A stretch of DNA of 64,000 bases from Paenibacillus allorhizosphaerae (lineage in GTDB: Bacteria > Bacillota > Bacilli > Paenibacillales > NBRC-103111). The stretch is from NCBI RefSeq assembly GCF_910594985.1, contig NZ_CAJVCE010000004.1, forward strand, positions 124,001 to 188,000, written 5' to 3'. Positions within the stretch are counted from its first letter, which is position 1; each line of letters opens with the position of its first letter. The notes beneath the pieces were generated by a model. That model made no database searches, was not told where the DNA came from, and saw only the letters and a list, made by a program, of their open reading frames with translations. Shown here in pieces: positions 38,897 through 46,504 of this stretch. The position numbers and the translations under genes were made by a program.

Positions 38897-38918
38897 ATGT
38901 CTGTCGTAAGACAGACAT
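38897..38918. other. Perfect hairpin after the GH151-like gene
   Basis: ATGTCTGTC-GTAA-GACAGACAT, 9-bp stem with a 4-base loop, 12 bp after the stop. There is no T-run, so it may be an mRNA end-stabilising hairpin or a protein site rather than a full terminator. Confidence 0.5.
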
Positions 38919-39066
38919 TCAGGATAGGAAGGCAAGAAATAAGAAGAAAATCGAGTATATTCAAGTTTCGCTATTTTGCTATTATTATGATGATCCCATC
39001 CATTAGGCACCGTAAATTTACGAAAGAAGGCACGCTTTTTTATCCCAATCGACAGGAGTGAAGTTC

Positions 39067-39987
39067 ATGATTTACCGCAGTTTTGGAAGTACGGGATGGC
39101 AAGTTTCGGCTATCGGGCTCGGTACGTGGAATATCGGGAATCAATGGGGCGAAGTCGATGACGCAACAGCCTACGCCACGATTCGCACTTCGCTTGACCA
39201 TGGCGTCAATCTGTTCGATACGGCCGAGTCTTACGGAATCCCGAACGGCTTATCCGAGCAGCGTCTCGGCAAAGCGCTCGGCGGCCAACGTCATAACGCC
39301 TATATCGTGTCCAAAATAGGCAACTTCGGCAAGCGAACCGGGCAAGGTGTTCCATTAACGACTCCCGATATGATCAGACTTTGCGCGCATGCATCGCTCC
39401 ACCGGCTAAGAACGGATTGGGTCGATGTAATGCTTTGCCATGTGGGAGATATCCAAGACCCTTCGGTGTTTCTTGAAGGCTTTGACATTTTGAAGCGAGA
39501 CGGGGAAATCCGGGAATACGGCATTTCCACCAACAATCTTGACGTGCTCAAACGATTTAACGCGAACGGCACATGCCGTGTAGTGGAGGTCGATTACTCC
39601 CTTGTCAACCGGCAGCCCGAGGAGGAATTTTTGCCTTATTGCGAGCAGCACGGCATCGCCGTGCTTGTCCGCGGCCCGCTCGCTATGGGACTGCTGTCCG
39701 GCAAATACTCGGAAGATTCCTTGTTTACCGACAGCGTACGCAGCGGCTGGAACCCGGACGGCGCAGGCCGGAAGCAGTTCGAGGAACGCGTGCGCAAGGT
39801 GAATCACATCAAACGCGTGCTGGCTGAAGGCGAAAATATGGCGACGACTGCGCTGCGCTTCGTCATCTCTCACGCTACGGCCGCCGTCGCCATTCCAGGC
39901 GCCAAGTCACCCGAACAAGCCGCAGCGAATGCCAAGGCCGGCGACAGGCTGCTAACCAAAGATCAGATCGAGCTCTTCGACCTATAA
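39067..39987 (+). CDS. Aldo/keto reductase
   Basis: 306 residues from the ATG at 39067, 7 bp after AGGAG. TIM-barrel NAD(P)H oxidoreductase with the tetrad positions visible: Asp and Tyr in 'NLFDTAESYG', Lys in 'YIVSKIGN', His in 'DVMLCHVGD'. C-terminal cofactor site 'AVAIPGAKSPEQAAANAKA'. Aldose dehydrogenases, including some fucose dehydrogenases, belong to this family, so a role in sugar oxidation is possible but unproven. Confidence 0.85.
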   Translation: MIYRSFGSTGWQVSAIGLGTWNIGNQWGEVDDATAYATIRTSLDHGVNLFDTAESYGIPNGLSEQRLGKALGGQRHNAYIVSKIGNFGKRTGQGVPLTTPDMIRLCAHASLHRLRTDWVDVMLCHVGDIQDPSVFLEGFDILKRDGEIREYGISTNNLDVLKRFNANGTCRVVEVDYSLVNRQPEEEFLPYCEQHGIAVLVRGPLAMGLLSGKYSEDSLFTDSVRSGWNPDGAGRKQFEERVRKVNHIKRVLAEGENMATTALRFVISHATAAVAIPGAKSPEQAAANAKAGDRLLTKDQIELFDL

Positions 39988-40093
39988 AGGAGCGACCGCA
40001 TCCGTTCGCTACCTGCCGTTTGCAAAGCAACGGAGCTTTTCCGAGCAGGAACTTTCCAAGTGTCCGTATGAAACTATGTCAAGTCCTATCATG

Positions 40094-40142
40094 AGCCGCT
40101 GCCGAACCGTATCAAGATGCGAACCGGCAGCGGCTTTCTTTC
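40094..40142 (+). terminator. Intrinsic terminator after the aldo/keto reductase
   Basis: Perfect 11-bp arms AGCCGCTGCCG / CGGCAGCGGCT with a 20-base loop and a T-rich tail. Confidence 0.75.
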
Positions 40143-40263
40143 GTCCGCCGATGTCGTTTTTTTACACACCGTGCGTCGCGTCCTCGGATTACCCGCCTTA
40201 CGGCCCTCCGTTATAATGAAAGCAAAGACGAATCCCCGTTAAGGGACAGGAGGTCGTATACGA

Positions 40264-41355
40264 ATGAAATCGAACATCCGCATCGGCATTATCGGCAGCG
40301 GCGGCATTGCCCGCGCGCATGCAAAGGCTTACAAAAAAATACCCGGCGTCGACATCGTCGCCGTGGCGGACGTCGTTCCCGGCAAAGCTGCGCAATTCAT
40401 TGCCGATCAGGAGCTGACCAGCGCTGCGGCGTTTGAGGATCACAACCGTCTGCTCGAGCTTGACCTCGACGGAGTGAGCGTTTGCACGCCGAACGTCGCC
40501 CATCACCGGGCGAGCATCGATGCGCTTGAAGCCGGCAAGCACGTGCTGGTGGAGAAGCCGCTCGCCGTCACGCTGCAGCAAGGCGTCGAGATGGCGCAGG
40601 CGTCCAAACGGACGGGCAAAATGCTCAGCGTCGGCTTCCAGCCCCGGTACGACCCCAATATGGTGGCCATCAAGGAGCTGGTTCAGTCCGGCCGGCTAGG
40701 CAAAGTGTATTACGTTGAGACCGGCGGAGGCCGGCGCCGGGGCATGCCGGGCGGCACATTCATCAAGAAGGAGCTCGCCGGCGCCGGCGCAATGGCCGAT
40801 ATCGGCTGCTATTCGCTCGATATGGCGCTGAATGCGCTTGGCTATCCGAAGCCGCTCACCGTCTCGGCCGTCACTGCCAATTACTTCGGAACGAATCCAA
40901 AGTACCACAAAGAAGCGGCCGGCTTCGAGGTCGAGGATTTCGGCGCCGCCTTCATCCGCCTCGAGGGAGACATTACGCTGCAGTTCAAAATCTCGTGGGC
41001 TATGCATATGGATACACTCGGCGCCTCCTACTTTCTCGGCACGGACGCCGGCTTGAAGGTGACCACACCCTATAACGGCAGTCCGTGGAACGGCGTATGG
41101 GACGGCGGCGTAGGCTCGATTACGCTGTACCATGACGAAATCGGCCGCCATGCCGAAACCGTCATCCCGGTGCTCCAGCATCAAGTCGATCGCTTCTTTG
41201 AGAAAGTGAACGATTTTGTGAATGCGATCCGCGAAGATCGTCCGGCCCCGATTCCTGCAGAGCAAATTTTATTCAATCAGGCGATTATCGATGGAATCTT
41301 GCGCTCGTCGGAAACGCGCCATGAGGTTGACATCGTTATACCGGACCTTTCGTAA
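40264..41355 (+). CDS. Gfo/Idh/MocA-family oxidoreductase
   Basis: 363 residues. N-terminal Rossmann fold ('IGIIGSGGIARAHAKAY'), the family motif 'GKHVLVEKPLAVT' with the catalytic Lys, and the C-terminal alpha/beta domain with 'GGTFIKKELAGAGAMADIGCYSLDMALNALG' (Asp-x-x-x-His-type site, here D-I-G-C-Y). Substrates are typically sugars, inositols or their acids. ATG with ACAGGAGG; TATAAT at 40212-40217 is a possible -10. Monocistronic between two terminators. Confidence 0.87.
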   Translation: MKSNIRIGIIGSGGIARAHAKAYKKIPGVDIVAVADVVPGKAAQFIADQELTSAAAFEDHNRLLELDLDGVSVCTPNVAHHRASIDALEAGKHVLVEKPLAVTLQQGVEMAQASKRTGKMLSVGFQPRYDPNMVAIKELVQSGRLGKVYYVETGGGRRRGMPGGTFIKKELAGAGAMADIGCYSLDMALNALGYPKPLTVSAVTANYFGTNPKYHKEAAGFEVEDFGAAFIRLEGDITLQFKISWAMHMDTLGASYFLGTDAGLKVTTPYNGSPWNGVWDGGVGSITLYHDEIGRHAETVIPVLQHQVDRFFEKVNDFVNAIREDRPAPIPAEQILFNQAIIDGILRSSETRHEVDIVIPDLS

Positions 41356-41390
41356 TCATTGTTTTTTGTTTAATCCGCACCAAAAAAACA

Positions 41391-41440
41391 AGCGCCGTGC
41401 ACGGATGCTGGTGTCCAGCCGTCCGCGTACGGCGCTTTCC
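41391..41440 (+). terminator. Intrinsic terminator after the Gfo/Idh/MocA gene
   Basis: AGCGCCGT / ACGGCGCT arms with further pairing inside, then TTTCC; 35 bp after the stop. Confidence 0.6.
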
Positions 41441-41813
41441 TGTTGCATTCGGACTGCTATGACGCCGCCCGCCGGCAGCAAATGCGCCTGAAATCCGTTA
41501 CATAACGCAATGACGCTCCCGCCGTCTTCCATCTCGGATGATCATTTAATAACGTAAGCCAGCAGCTTCCGTCTGCTCATACCCGCTTTCGCCGCAGCCT
41601 CTTTTCGCGCTCCGTCATTCTGACACCTTCCCAACAAGTTTTCGCTTCCGCATATGCCAAAGTATAGCGCCCAGCCGGCCTGACTTTATTACGAAATAAT
41701 AGGACTGCAGCGCTTCTTTTTCTTTTCCATGCCTCTGCGTGTACACATTCCGCGGCAAGTTCCATTTTTGATCGCGGATGGCTATAGTGGGAGGAAGACA
41801 TTGCAAATAAAAC
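41441..41813. other. Intergenic region without a convincing gene
   Basis: About 370 bp between a terminator and the sigma-factor promoter. Short open frames on the minus strand lack ribosome binding sites and recognisable protein patterns. No repeat or RNA structure stood out. Confidence 0.5.
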
Positions 41814-41836
41814 GAACTGTTTTTCAATTCGCCGTG
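41814..41836 (+). promoter_or_regulatory. Possible ECF-type autoregulatory promoter
   Basis: GAAC (41814-41817), a 15-bp spacer and CGTG (41833-41836) resemble the AAC / CGT pattern of ECF sigma promoters. It lies about 40 bp ahead of the sigma-factor ATG. Weak evidence. Confidence 0.3.
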
Positions 41837-41877
41837 TATATAGAGTGACAAGACGAACGAAAGGAGGACGCGGCATC

Positions 41878-42426
41878 ATGACCCTGCATATTTCGCAAGA
41901 AGCGGCGCGGCGAATGTTCGAGGAATATTCGCCCTATGTATACAGAACCGCATGGCTGCTGACCAAATCGGAAGCGCTGGCCGACGATATTACGCAGGAG
42001 ACGTTTATTCAGGCTTTCCGCAAATATGACGCTTACGATTCGAACAATCCTTTCAAGCCATGGATATACAAAATTACGCTCAATACGATGCGCAACACGG
42101 TGCGAAAGCACAAATGGCTGACACTGCTGGGAATAATCCCGGATCAAGCGGACGAGCGTTCGGTCGAGCGAGAAGTGATGGAAGGAGAAGCACAGGCCGA
42201 GCTTCGTAAAGAAATCGATCGGCTGCCCCGAAAGCTGAGGGAAGTGATCGTACTGCACTTTTATGCCGGTCTTAAGCTTGGCGAAGCGGCGGAAGCGCTA
42301 GATATTCCAGTCGGAACGTGCAAATCCAGATTGCATGCCGCACTGACAAGACTGCGGAAGCAGATGCCGCAAAACGAATATTTTCAATATCGGAAAGGCG
42401 GGAAAGAACTATATGATCGAGGATAA
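41878..42426 (+). CDS. ECF-subfamily RNA polymerase sigma factor
   Basis: 182 residues from the ATG at 41878 (AAAGGAGGA). Sigma region 2 at about 10-75 ('YSPYVYRTAWLLTKSEALADDITQETFIQAFRKYDAYD') and region 4 at about 115-165 ('IDRLPRKLREVIVLHFYAGLKLGEAAEALDIPVGTCKSRLHAALTRLR'), with no region 1 or 3, hence ECF type (SigW/SigX/SigY-like). Overlaps the next gene by 14 bp; that gene encodes a single-pass membrane protein and is the likely anti-sigma factor. Confidence 0.93.
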   Translation: MTLHISQEAARRMFEEYSPYVYRTAWLLTKSEALADDITQETFIQAFRKYDAYDSNNPFKPWIYKITLNTMRNTVRKHKWLTLLGIIPDQADERSVEREVMEGEAQAELRKEIDRLPRKLREVIVLHFYAGLKLGEAAEALDIPVGTCKSRLHAALTRLRKQMPQNEYFQYRKGGKELYDRG

Positions 42427-43177
42427 CCATCGTGCGCATACGTGCGCTATTGAACAAACGTTAAACGCTCAAGCGGCGGAACGCAAGCCTACCGTTTCTT
42501 TCGATGACGTCTGGGACCGGTATACCGGCAAAACAGAGGCCGGCTTGCGGACTTTAAGCCGCATAAAAGTACGGACCTTGTGTATTGCAGCCGCGATCTT
42601 GCTGCTTGCCGCGCCGATCGGCTTCACGCCGTCGGTACGCGCCGCGCTCAATGAATTTATCGTGGTAAAGCTTATTAAAAACAACCGCGATCACGCCTCG
42701 ATCTTCCATCATTGGGATGTGCAGCGCAAATGGGACGAGGCCCAATCGTATGCTACGCTGGAAGACGCAGCGAAAAGCACCGGTACGCCGTTCCCTGTCC
42801 CTGGCAAGCTTGTGGAGTATGAAAAGAGCGCACTGAACAAGCAATACAATGTAACGACGGATCACGGACAAATCGCGGGTTATTATTTCTCTATACGGAC
42901 CCATGAACGGATGCTCGACGTGACCGCCAAGTATGAGGAACCGGCCGTCCCGTCGTTTTCCGCCGAATCGAGGGCGCAAGCCATGGTAAAGGAAACGACC
43001 GTGGAGGGACAACCCGCCAAGCTGTTTGCCGTGCAGGAGTTTCCGGGCTATACGCTGTATTTTGAACGAGACGGGTGGAAATTCGTGATCTCGGGCTATG
43101 CCTCCGGCGTAGGCAATGTGCAGCCGACTCCGTTTACCGAGGAGGAAATACGGCAGATCGCCGAGTCCATCCGCTAG
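42413..43177 (+). CDS. Putative membrane anti-sigma factor
   Basis: 254 residues. A cytoplasmic N-terminus of about 55 residues is followed by one membrane helix ('TLCIAAAILLLAAPIGFTPSV', about 58-78) and an extracytoplasmic domain of about 170 residues. The start lies inside the sigma gene, a typical sigma/anti-sigma arrangement. No HxxxCxxC zinc motif is visible in the N-terminus, so it is not a ZAS-type anti-sigma. The outer domain resembles DUF4367-like sensor domains ('VEGQPAKLFAVQEFPGYTLYFERDGWKFVISGY'). Confidence 0.75.
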   Translation: MIEDNHRAHTCAIEQTLNAQAAERKPTVSFDDVWDRYTGKTEAGLRTLSRIKVRTLCIAAAILLLAAPIGFTPSVRAALNEFIVVKLIKNNRDHASIFHHWDVQRKWDEAQSYATLEDAAKSTGTPFPVPGKLVEYEKSALNKQYNVTTDHGQIAGYYFSIRTHERMLDVTAKYEEPAVPSFSAESRAQAMVKETTVEGQPAKLFAVQEFPGYTLYFERDGWKFVISGYASGVGNVQPTPFTEEEIRQIAESIR

Positions 43178-43283
43178 GAAAAAGCTTCGGGTTCATGCGC
43201 TTCGACGAACATAAACTCAACGATTAGCGGTTGCTTTTCTTCCGCGCGAAAAGCTTAAATCGCTCGAATCGCAAGATTGCCGT

Positions 43284-44258
43284 TTATTGCGGCAGCTTGC
43301 GATCGAGCCATTCCACCACGTGCCGCATCACCTCGTCGCGGTTGATTTCGTTCAGCATTTCATGCCGGCCGTCGGGATACAGCGTCCACGTGACGTCGCA
43401 CAAGCCAAGCTTCTTATACATCTTGACGAGCTGCTTGATGCCCTTGCCCTGCCGCCCGACCGGATCGCGGTCGCCCGAGAAAATATAGACAGGCAGTTCT
43501 TTCGGTATTCGATCCATATGAGTCCATTGGTGGATGTCGTTCAAACAGTGAAACATGTCCCGAAAAAAACCCGCCGTCGGCAGCGCGCCGCAGAGCGGGT
43601 CCTGCACAAACTTGTCGACCTCCGCCTCATCGCGGCTCAGCCAGTCAAACGCCGTGCGGTTCGGACGGAACACCCGGTTATAGCTGCCAAGGGACAGCCC
43701 CATCAACAGCTCGCTGCGGTGTTCCGCTCCCTTCCTCGCGCACAGGCTCTCCGCAATCTTGATGCCTAGTCCGAGCAGCGGGCCTTGTTTGCCGCTCGTC
43801 CCCGATAAAATGACGCCACGCAGTTTGCTTCCGTACCTGTACATATACTGCTGCGCCAAAAACGAGCCCATGCTGTGGCCGAACAGAAACACGGGAAGAC
43901 CCGGATGATCCGCTGCGATCCGGTCGGTGAGCAACGACATCGCTTCGGTCATTCGTTCGAACCCGTTCTCGCCGACGACCATCAGTTCGTGGGGATTACT
44001 CGCCGTTCGTCCGTGTCCCCGATGATCGTTGGCATATACGATATAGCCCTCTTCCGTCAGCTTATGCGCCAATCTTTCATAGCGGGCGGCCGTTTCCGCC
44101 ATGCCGTGGGCGATTTGAACGATTCCTTTCGGCTCGCTGCGCATTTCGCTTTCATCCGGTTCCCACCGGTAAACGAAGATGTCCCGTCCTTCCGTATCCG
44201 CAAAACGAAACGTATCGGTATGCAAGTCGGACCCCTCCCCTTCCGCTTTTTCATTCAT
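43284..44258 (-). CDS. Alpha/beta-hydrolase, monoacylglycerol lipase / lysophospholipase type
   Basis: 324 residues from the ATG at 44258, with GGAGG upstream. 'VQIAHGMAETAARYERLAHKLTEEGYIVYANDHRGHGRT' gives the oxyanion hole, 'LFGHSMGSFLAQQY' the nucleophile Ser, 'SGDRDPVGRQGKG' the Asp and 'YPDGRHEMLNE' the His. No signal peptide. Substrate probably acyl-glycerols or lysophospholipids. Convergent with the anti-sigma gene. Confidence 0.9.
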   Translation of the reverse strand: MNEKAEGEGSDLHTDTFRFADTEGRDIFVYRWEPDESEMRSEPKGIVQIAHGMAETAARYERLAHKLTEEGYIVYANDHRGHGRTASNPHELMVVGENGFERMTEAMSLLTDRIAADHPGLPVFLFGHSMGSFLAQQYMYRYGSKLRGVILSGTSGKQGPLLGLGIKIAESLCARKGAEHRSELLMGLSLGSYNRVFRPNRTAFDWLSRDEAEVDKFVQDPLCGALPTAGFFRDMFHCLNDIHQWTHMDRIPKELPVYIFSGDRDPVGRQGKGIKQLVKMYKKLGLCDVTWTLYPDGRHEMLNEINRDEVMRHVVEWLDRKLPQ

Positions 44259-44278
44259 TATACCAAGCCTCCGCACAT

Positions 44279-44311
44279 GAAAAAAGACTGTCGGTCCCAA
44301 GACCGGCAGTC
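44279..44311 (-). terminator. Terminator of the DUF1805 gene
   Basis: Minus-strand hairpin GACTGCCGGT / ACCGACAGTC followed by TTTTTT. Confidence 0.75.
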
Positions 44312-44343
44312 TATAAGTCGGCCCGCACCGCAGCGGGCAGCGT

Positions 44344-44646
44344 TCAAAACATAAGCGCTACAGCGTCTCTCCCCTTCATTCCGGGTACGACGCCGATCGC
44401 TTCCGCACCGTAAGTAACCGATTCCAGCGGGGCGTCAAGCAGTTCCTCAATCGTTTTTACACCCGTAGCCCGTGCCGCAATAATGCCCCGCTCCCGCAGA
44501 CGTTCGTTAAGCAGCCCCACGTCCAATGCTCCGCACATGATATATCCCTTATCCGTCGTTACGACGAGCAGCGTCGTCTTGGGCAGCTTCACCTCGATAG
44601 CCAGTGCAGTGCGGCCTTCCAAATCGACCGGTTCCATCCGCATCAT
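44344..44646 (-). CDS. DUF1805 (YunC-like) protein
   Basis: 100 residues from the ATG at 44646; TTG at 44652 and ATG at 44643 are alternatives. 'TALAIEVKLPKTTLLVVTTDKGYIMCGALDVGLLNERLRERGIIAARATGVKTIEELL' is the DUF1805 pattern of Bacillus YunC, of unknown function. The conserved Cys in 'YIMCGALD' is present. Monocistronic with its own terminator. Confidence 0.85.
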   Translation of the reverse strand: MMRMEPVDLEGRTALAIEVKLPKTTLLVVTTDKGYIMCGALDVGLLNERLRERGIIAARATGVKTIEELLDAPLESVTYGAEAIGVVPGMKGRDAVALMF

Positions 44647-44841
44647 GTCCAAGCATCCTCCTTCGCAAGCATTTCATTGTACTATATGCTGTGCGCCGGT
44701 GACCTGTGTGTCATTTCCGCGTGGACCACCTCTGCCCTGTTTCGTTATAATATTTTCCATCTCATGTGAATGTTAGTTCTTTTTTCCTAATTTAAAAAAT
44801 GGTATATTGGTAATGTTCAAATACGAAAGGAGGAGCCGTCG

Positions 44842-45378
44842 ATGGATAGCCAACGTCCGGATTATCCGCAAAAACGCAAATTTCTTTTTAGCGTGGACAT
44901 CATGATCGAAGAACGATCCAACGGCCGAGCTCTGGAAGCTTTACTGCATCTATTGAATTCGCAGCCGATCGAAGACTACGACATTAAGCAGGGCATTGCT
45001 TTGGGCGAAAAAATCGATACCGCGCTGCAAGATGCAATCATGAAGCAGAACCAGGAGAAAGCAGCCCACATCGCGCAAACAACTTCAGAGCCTCAGGCAG
45101 CCGGATCGGGTTCCGCTGGCAAGGACGGCAGCAAGAAAAGCAAAGCCGCCGTGACCGAAACAAACCCCTATCTCGAAATCTGGGATAAGCTCAAATCGTT
45201 CCAAAATAGCGGCACGCTCATCCGTCTTACCGTCATCAAAGGGAAAGGCATCAAGCTAAGCATTCCGTGCCGCATTATCAGCACGGACCCGGCCAGTGAC
45301 AATGTGACCGTCTATCACGTAGATGAGAAAAAAGTGTATCTGCTAAAAATTAACGAAATCGACGATTTCGAAGCCTAG
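44842..45378 (+). CDS. Conserved-type hypothetical protein, 178 aa
   Basis: ATG 8 bp after AAAGGAGGAG, followed by a terminator, so expressed as a single gene. Two soluble segments (1-70 with 'KFLFSVDIMIEERSNGRALEALLHLLN', and 110-178 with 'LIRLTVIKGKGIKLSIPCRIISTDPASDNVTVYHVDEKKVYLLKINEIDDFEA') flank a low-complexity Gly/Ser/Lys linker (about 80-105). The C-terminal part looks like a small beta-rich domain. I do not recognise a family or function. Confidence 0.7.
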   Translation: MDSQRPDYPQKRKFLFSVDIMIEERSNGRALEALLHLLNSQPIEDYDIKQGIALGEKIDTALQDAIMKQNQEKAAHIAQTTSEPQAAGSGSAGKDGSKKSKAAVTETNPYLEIWDKLKSFQNSGTLIRLTVIKGKGIKLSIPCRIISTDPASDNVTVYHVDEKKVYLLKINEIDDFEA

Positions 45379-45382
45379 AATG

Positions 45383-45418
45383 AAGTCCGAGCCTGAAATA
45401 TGGTTCCGGACTTTTTTT
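45383..45418 (+). terminator. Intrinsic terminator of the 178-aa gene
   Basis: AAGTCCG / CGGACTT arms with a T7 tail, 5 bp after the stop. Confidence 0.7.
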
Positions 45419-45429
45419 ACTTCCATCCC

Positions 45430-45453
45430 AAAAAAATAACCGGCCATCGGCCG
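45430..45453 (-). terminator. Terminator of the DUF423 gene
   Basis: Minus-strand CGGCCGATGGCCG hairpin followed by a T7 run (A-run at 45430-45437 on the plus strand). Confidence 0.65.
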
Positions 45454-45476
45454 ATTGGGAGGTAACGCGCATTCCG

Positions 45477-45854
45477 TTATTTCGATTTCTGCCAAGCTGC
45501 GAGTGCAAACGACAGCCAGCCGAATAAAAAAGCAACGCCGCCGATCGGCGTAATCGCGCCAAGCGCTTTAATTCCCGTAATGCTGAGAATATACAAACTA
45601 CCGGAAAATACAACTATGCCGATCGCCATCGCCCATCCGGCTCTTCGCAAATGTCCGCTTGCTTGCAGCACGGACGATGCCAAACCGACGGCGATCAGAC
45701 CGAGCGAATGCATCATTTGGTACTGCACGCCTGTCTGATAATTGGCGAGCATGTCCGGCGCCAGGCTTGCTTTAAGCGCATGCGCGCCGAAAGCCCCCAA
45801 CGCGACCGATAAAAATCCGAAAATGCTGCCGAGACCGATAAACGTTCTATTCAT
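45477..45854 (-). CDS. DUF423 family membrane protein (YwdK-like)
   Basis: 125 residues with four hydrophobic helices. The N-terminal 'GLGSIFGFLSVALGAFGAHALKASL' and 'YQMMHSLGLIAVGL' are signature DUF423 sequences. Integral membrane protein of unknown function. Monocistronic, with its own terminator. Confidence 0.9.
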   Translation of the reverse strand: MNRTFIGLGSIFGFLSVALGAFGAHALKASLAPDMLANYQTGVQYQMMHSLGLIAVGLASSVLQASGHLRRAGWAMAIGIVVFSGSLYILSITGIKALGAITPIGGVAFLFGWLSFALAAWQKSK

Positions 45855-46084
45855 TCTTTTCCCCTCCGACCCGTATCATGACCTTCGGAACGTTATCAAC
45901 GATTCGAAGACATGGAACTGTACTGTCCGCCTTTCTTATCATAATGGATTTTTGGGCGGAAAACAAAAATAGAGCCCGCCGCACTTCTGCTTCCCCTCCG
46001 CCCGAACACAAAAAATACGCTCCATCTGCCCCGAGCCAAGCCAGTTGCAAAACACAGCCGCCTGCCATACTATGCATTATCCAA
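45855..46084. other. Intergenic region ahead of the repeat array
   Basis: 230 bp, part of a 387-bp interval (45855-46241) without a gene apart from the repeats at 46085-46219. No ORF with a ribosome binding site was seen. Confidence 0.4.
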
Positions 46085-46219
46085 GTTGCAACTGTTACAT
46101 CAGGCTTGTCGATGTCAGTTGTCAACAAAACGTTGCAACTGATCCATCATGCTTGCCGATGTCAGTTGTCAACAAAACGTTACAACGTTACATCGGGCTA
46201 GCCGATGCCGCTTGTCAAC
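46085..46219. repeat. Three tandem copies of a palindromic ~42-bp repeat (47-bp period)
   Basis: Copies are 46085-46126, 46132-46173 and 46179-46219. Each runs GTTGCAACTG - CATC - variable centre - GATG - CAGTTGTCAAC, so outer and inner arms can pair into one long hairpin. Copy 3 is the most diverged in its outer arms but has the best inner stem (CATCGG / CCGATG). The array ends 22 bp before the start of a small gene. Related copies lie at 21733-21820. Confidence 0.8.
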
Positions 46220-46241
46220 AAAGCCGTAGGAGTTGAGCATC

Positions 46242-46451
46242 GTGAGCAAAGCGAAAAAACCGCCCAAGAAAGGTACCCCTCCCTCCTCCATTGACAAAAA
46301 CCAGTTCAATATGAAGGTGGTCACTTCCGATGTGTGCGAGAAATGCCGGAAATGCAGCCGGGGCCTACGTTATTTGGAAAAAATGTCCCAACCGGGCGCG
46401 ATCGGCCACGGTGTTCCCTGCATTTTGACCAGGGGCAAGGCTTATAAATGA
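46242..46451 (+). CDS. Small basic Cys-rich protein (69 aa), unknown
   Basis: GTG at 46242, 8 bp after TAGGAG; a TTG at 46233 is also in frame but overlaps the ribosome binding site. The N-terminus is rich in Lys and Pro (SKAKKPPKKGTPP); the middle has 'CEKCRKC' and a fourth Cys follows at 'GVPCIL', giving a possible small zinc site. No recognised family. Ends just before a strong bidirectional terminator. Confidence 0.6.
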   Translation: MSKAKKPPKKGTPPSSIDKNQFNMKVVTSDVCEKCRKCSRGLRYLEKMSQPGAIGHGVPCILTRGKAYK

Positions 46452-46462
46452 TTCGGGCCGCA

Positions 46463-46504
46463 CAAAGAAAAGCCGCATGGCAGTTCGCATGCGGCTTTTC
46501 TTTG
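46463..46504. terminator. Strong bidirectional terminator
   Basis: Perfect 17-bp inverted repeat (CAAAGAAAAGCCGCATG and its complement) with an 8-base loop. It serves the small Cys-rich gene (+) and the GH95 gene (-), whose stop is at 46505. Confidence 0.9.

Noticed and set aside
38897..38918. Intrinsic terminator for the GH151-like gene
   Set aside because: The stem is perfect but no T-run follows, so it is listed as a hairpin of unknown role.
41577..41879. Minus-strand ORF ahead of the sigma-factor gene
   Set aside because: No ribosome binding site, low-complexity product, and it covers the sigma-factor promoter and start.
43228..43260. Terminator between the convergent anti-sigma and hydrolase genes
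   Set aside because: GCTTTTC / GAAAAGC can pair over seven bases, but there is no T-run and the loop is GC-rich; too weak to annotate.
46085..46219. CRISPR array from regularly spaced repeats
   Set aside because: The period is 47 bp with almost the whole unit repeated, so there are no unique spacers; the unit is a palindrome and no cas genes are nearby.
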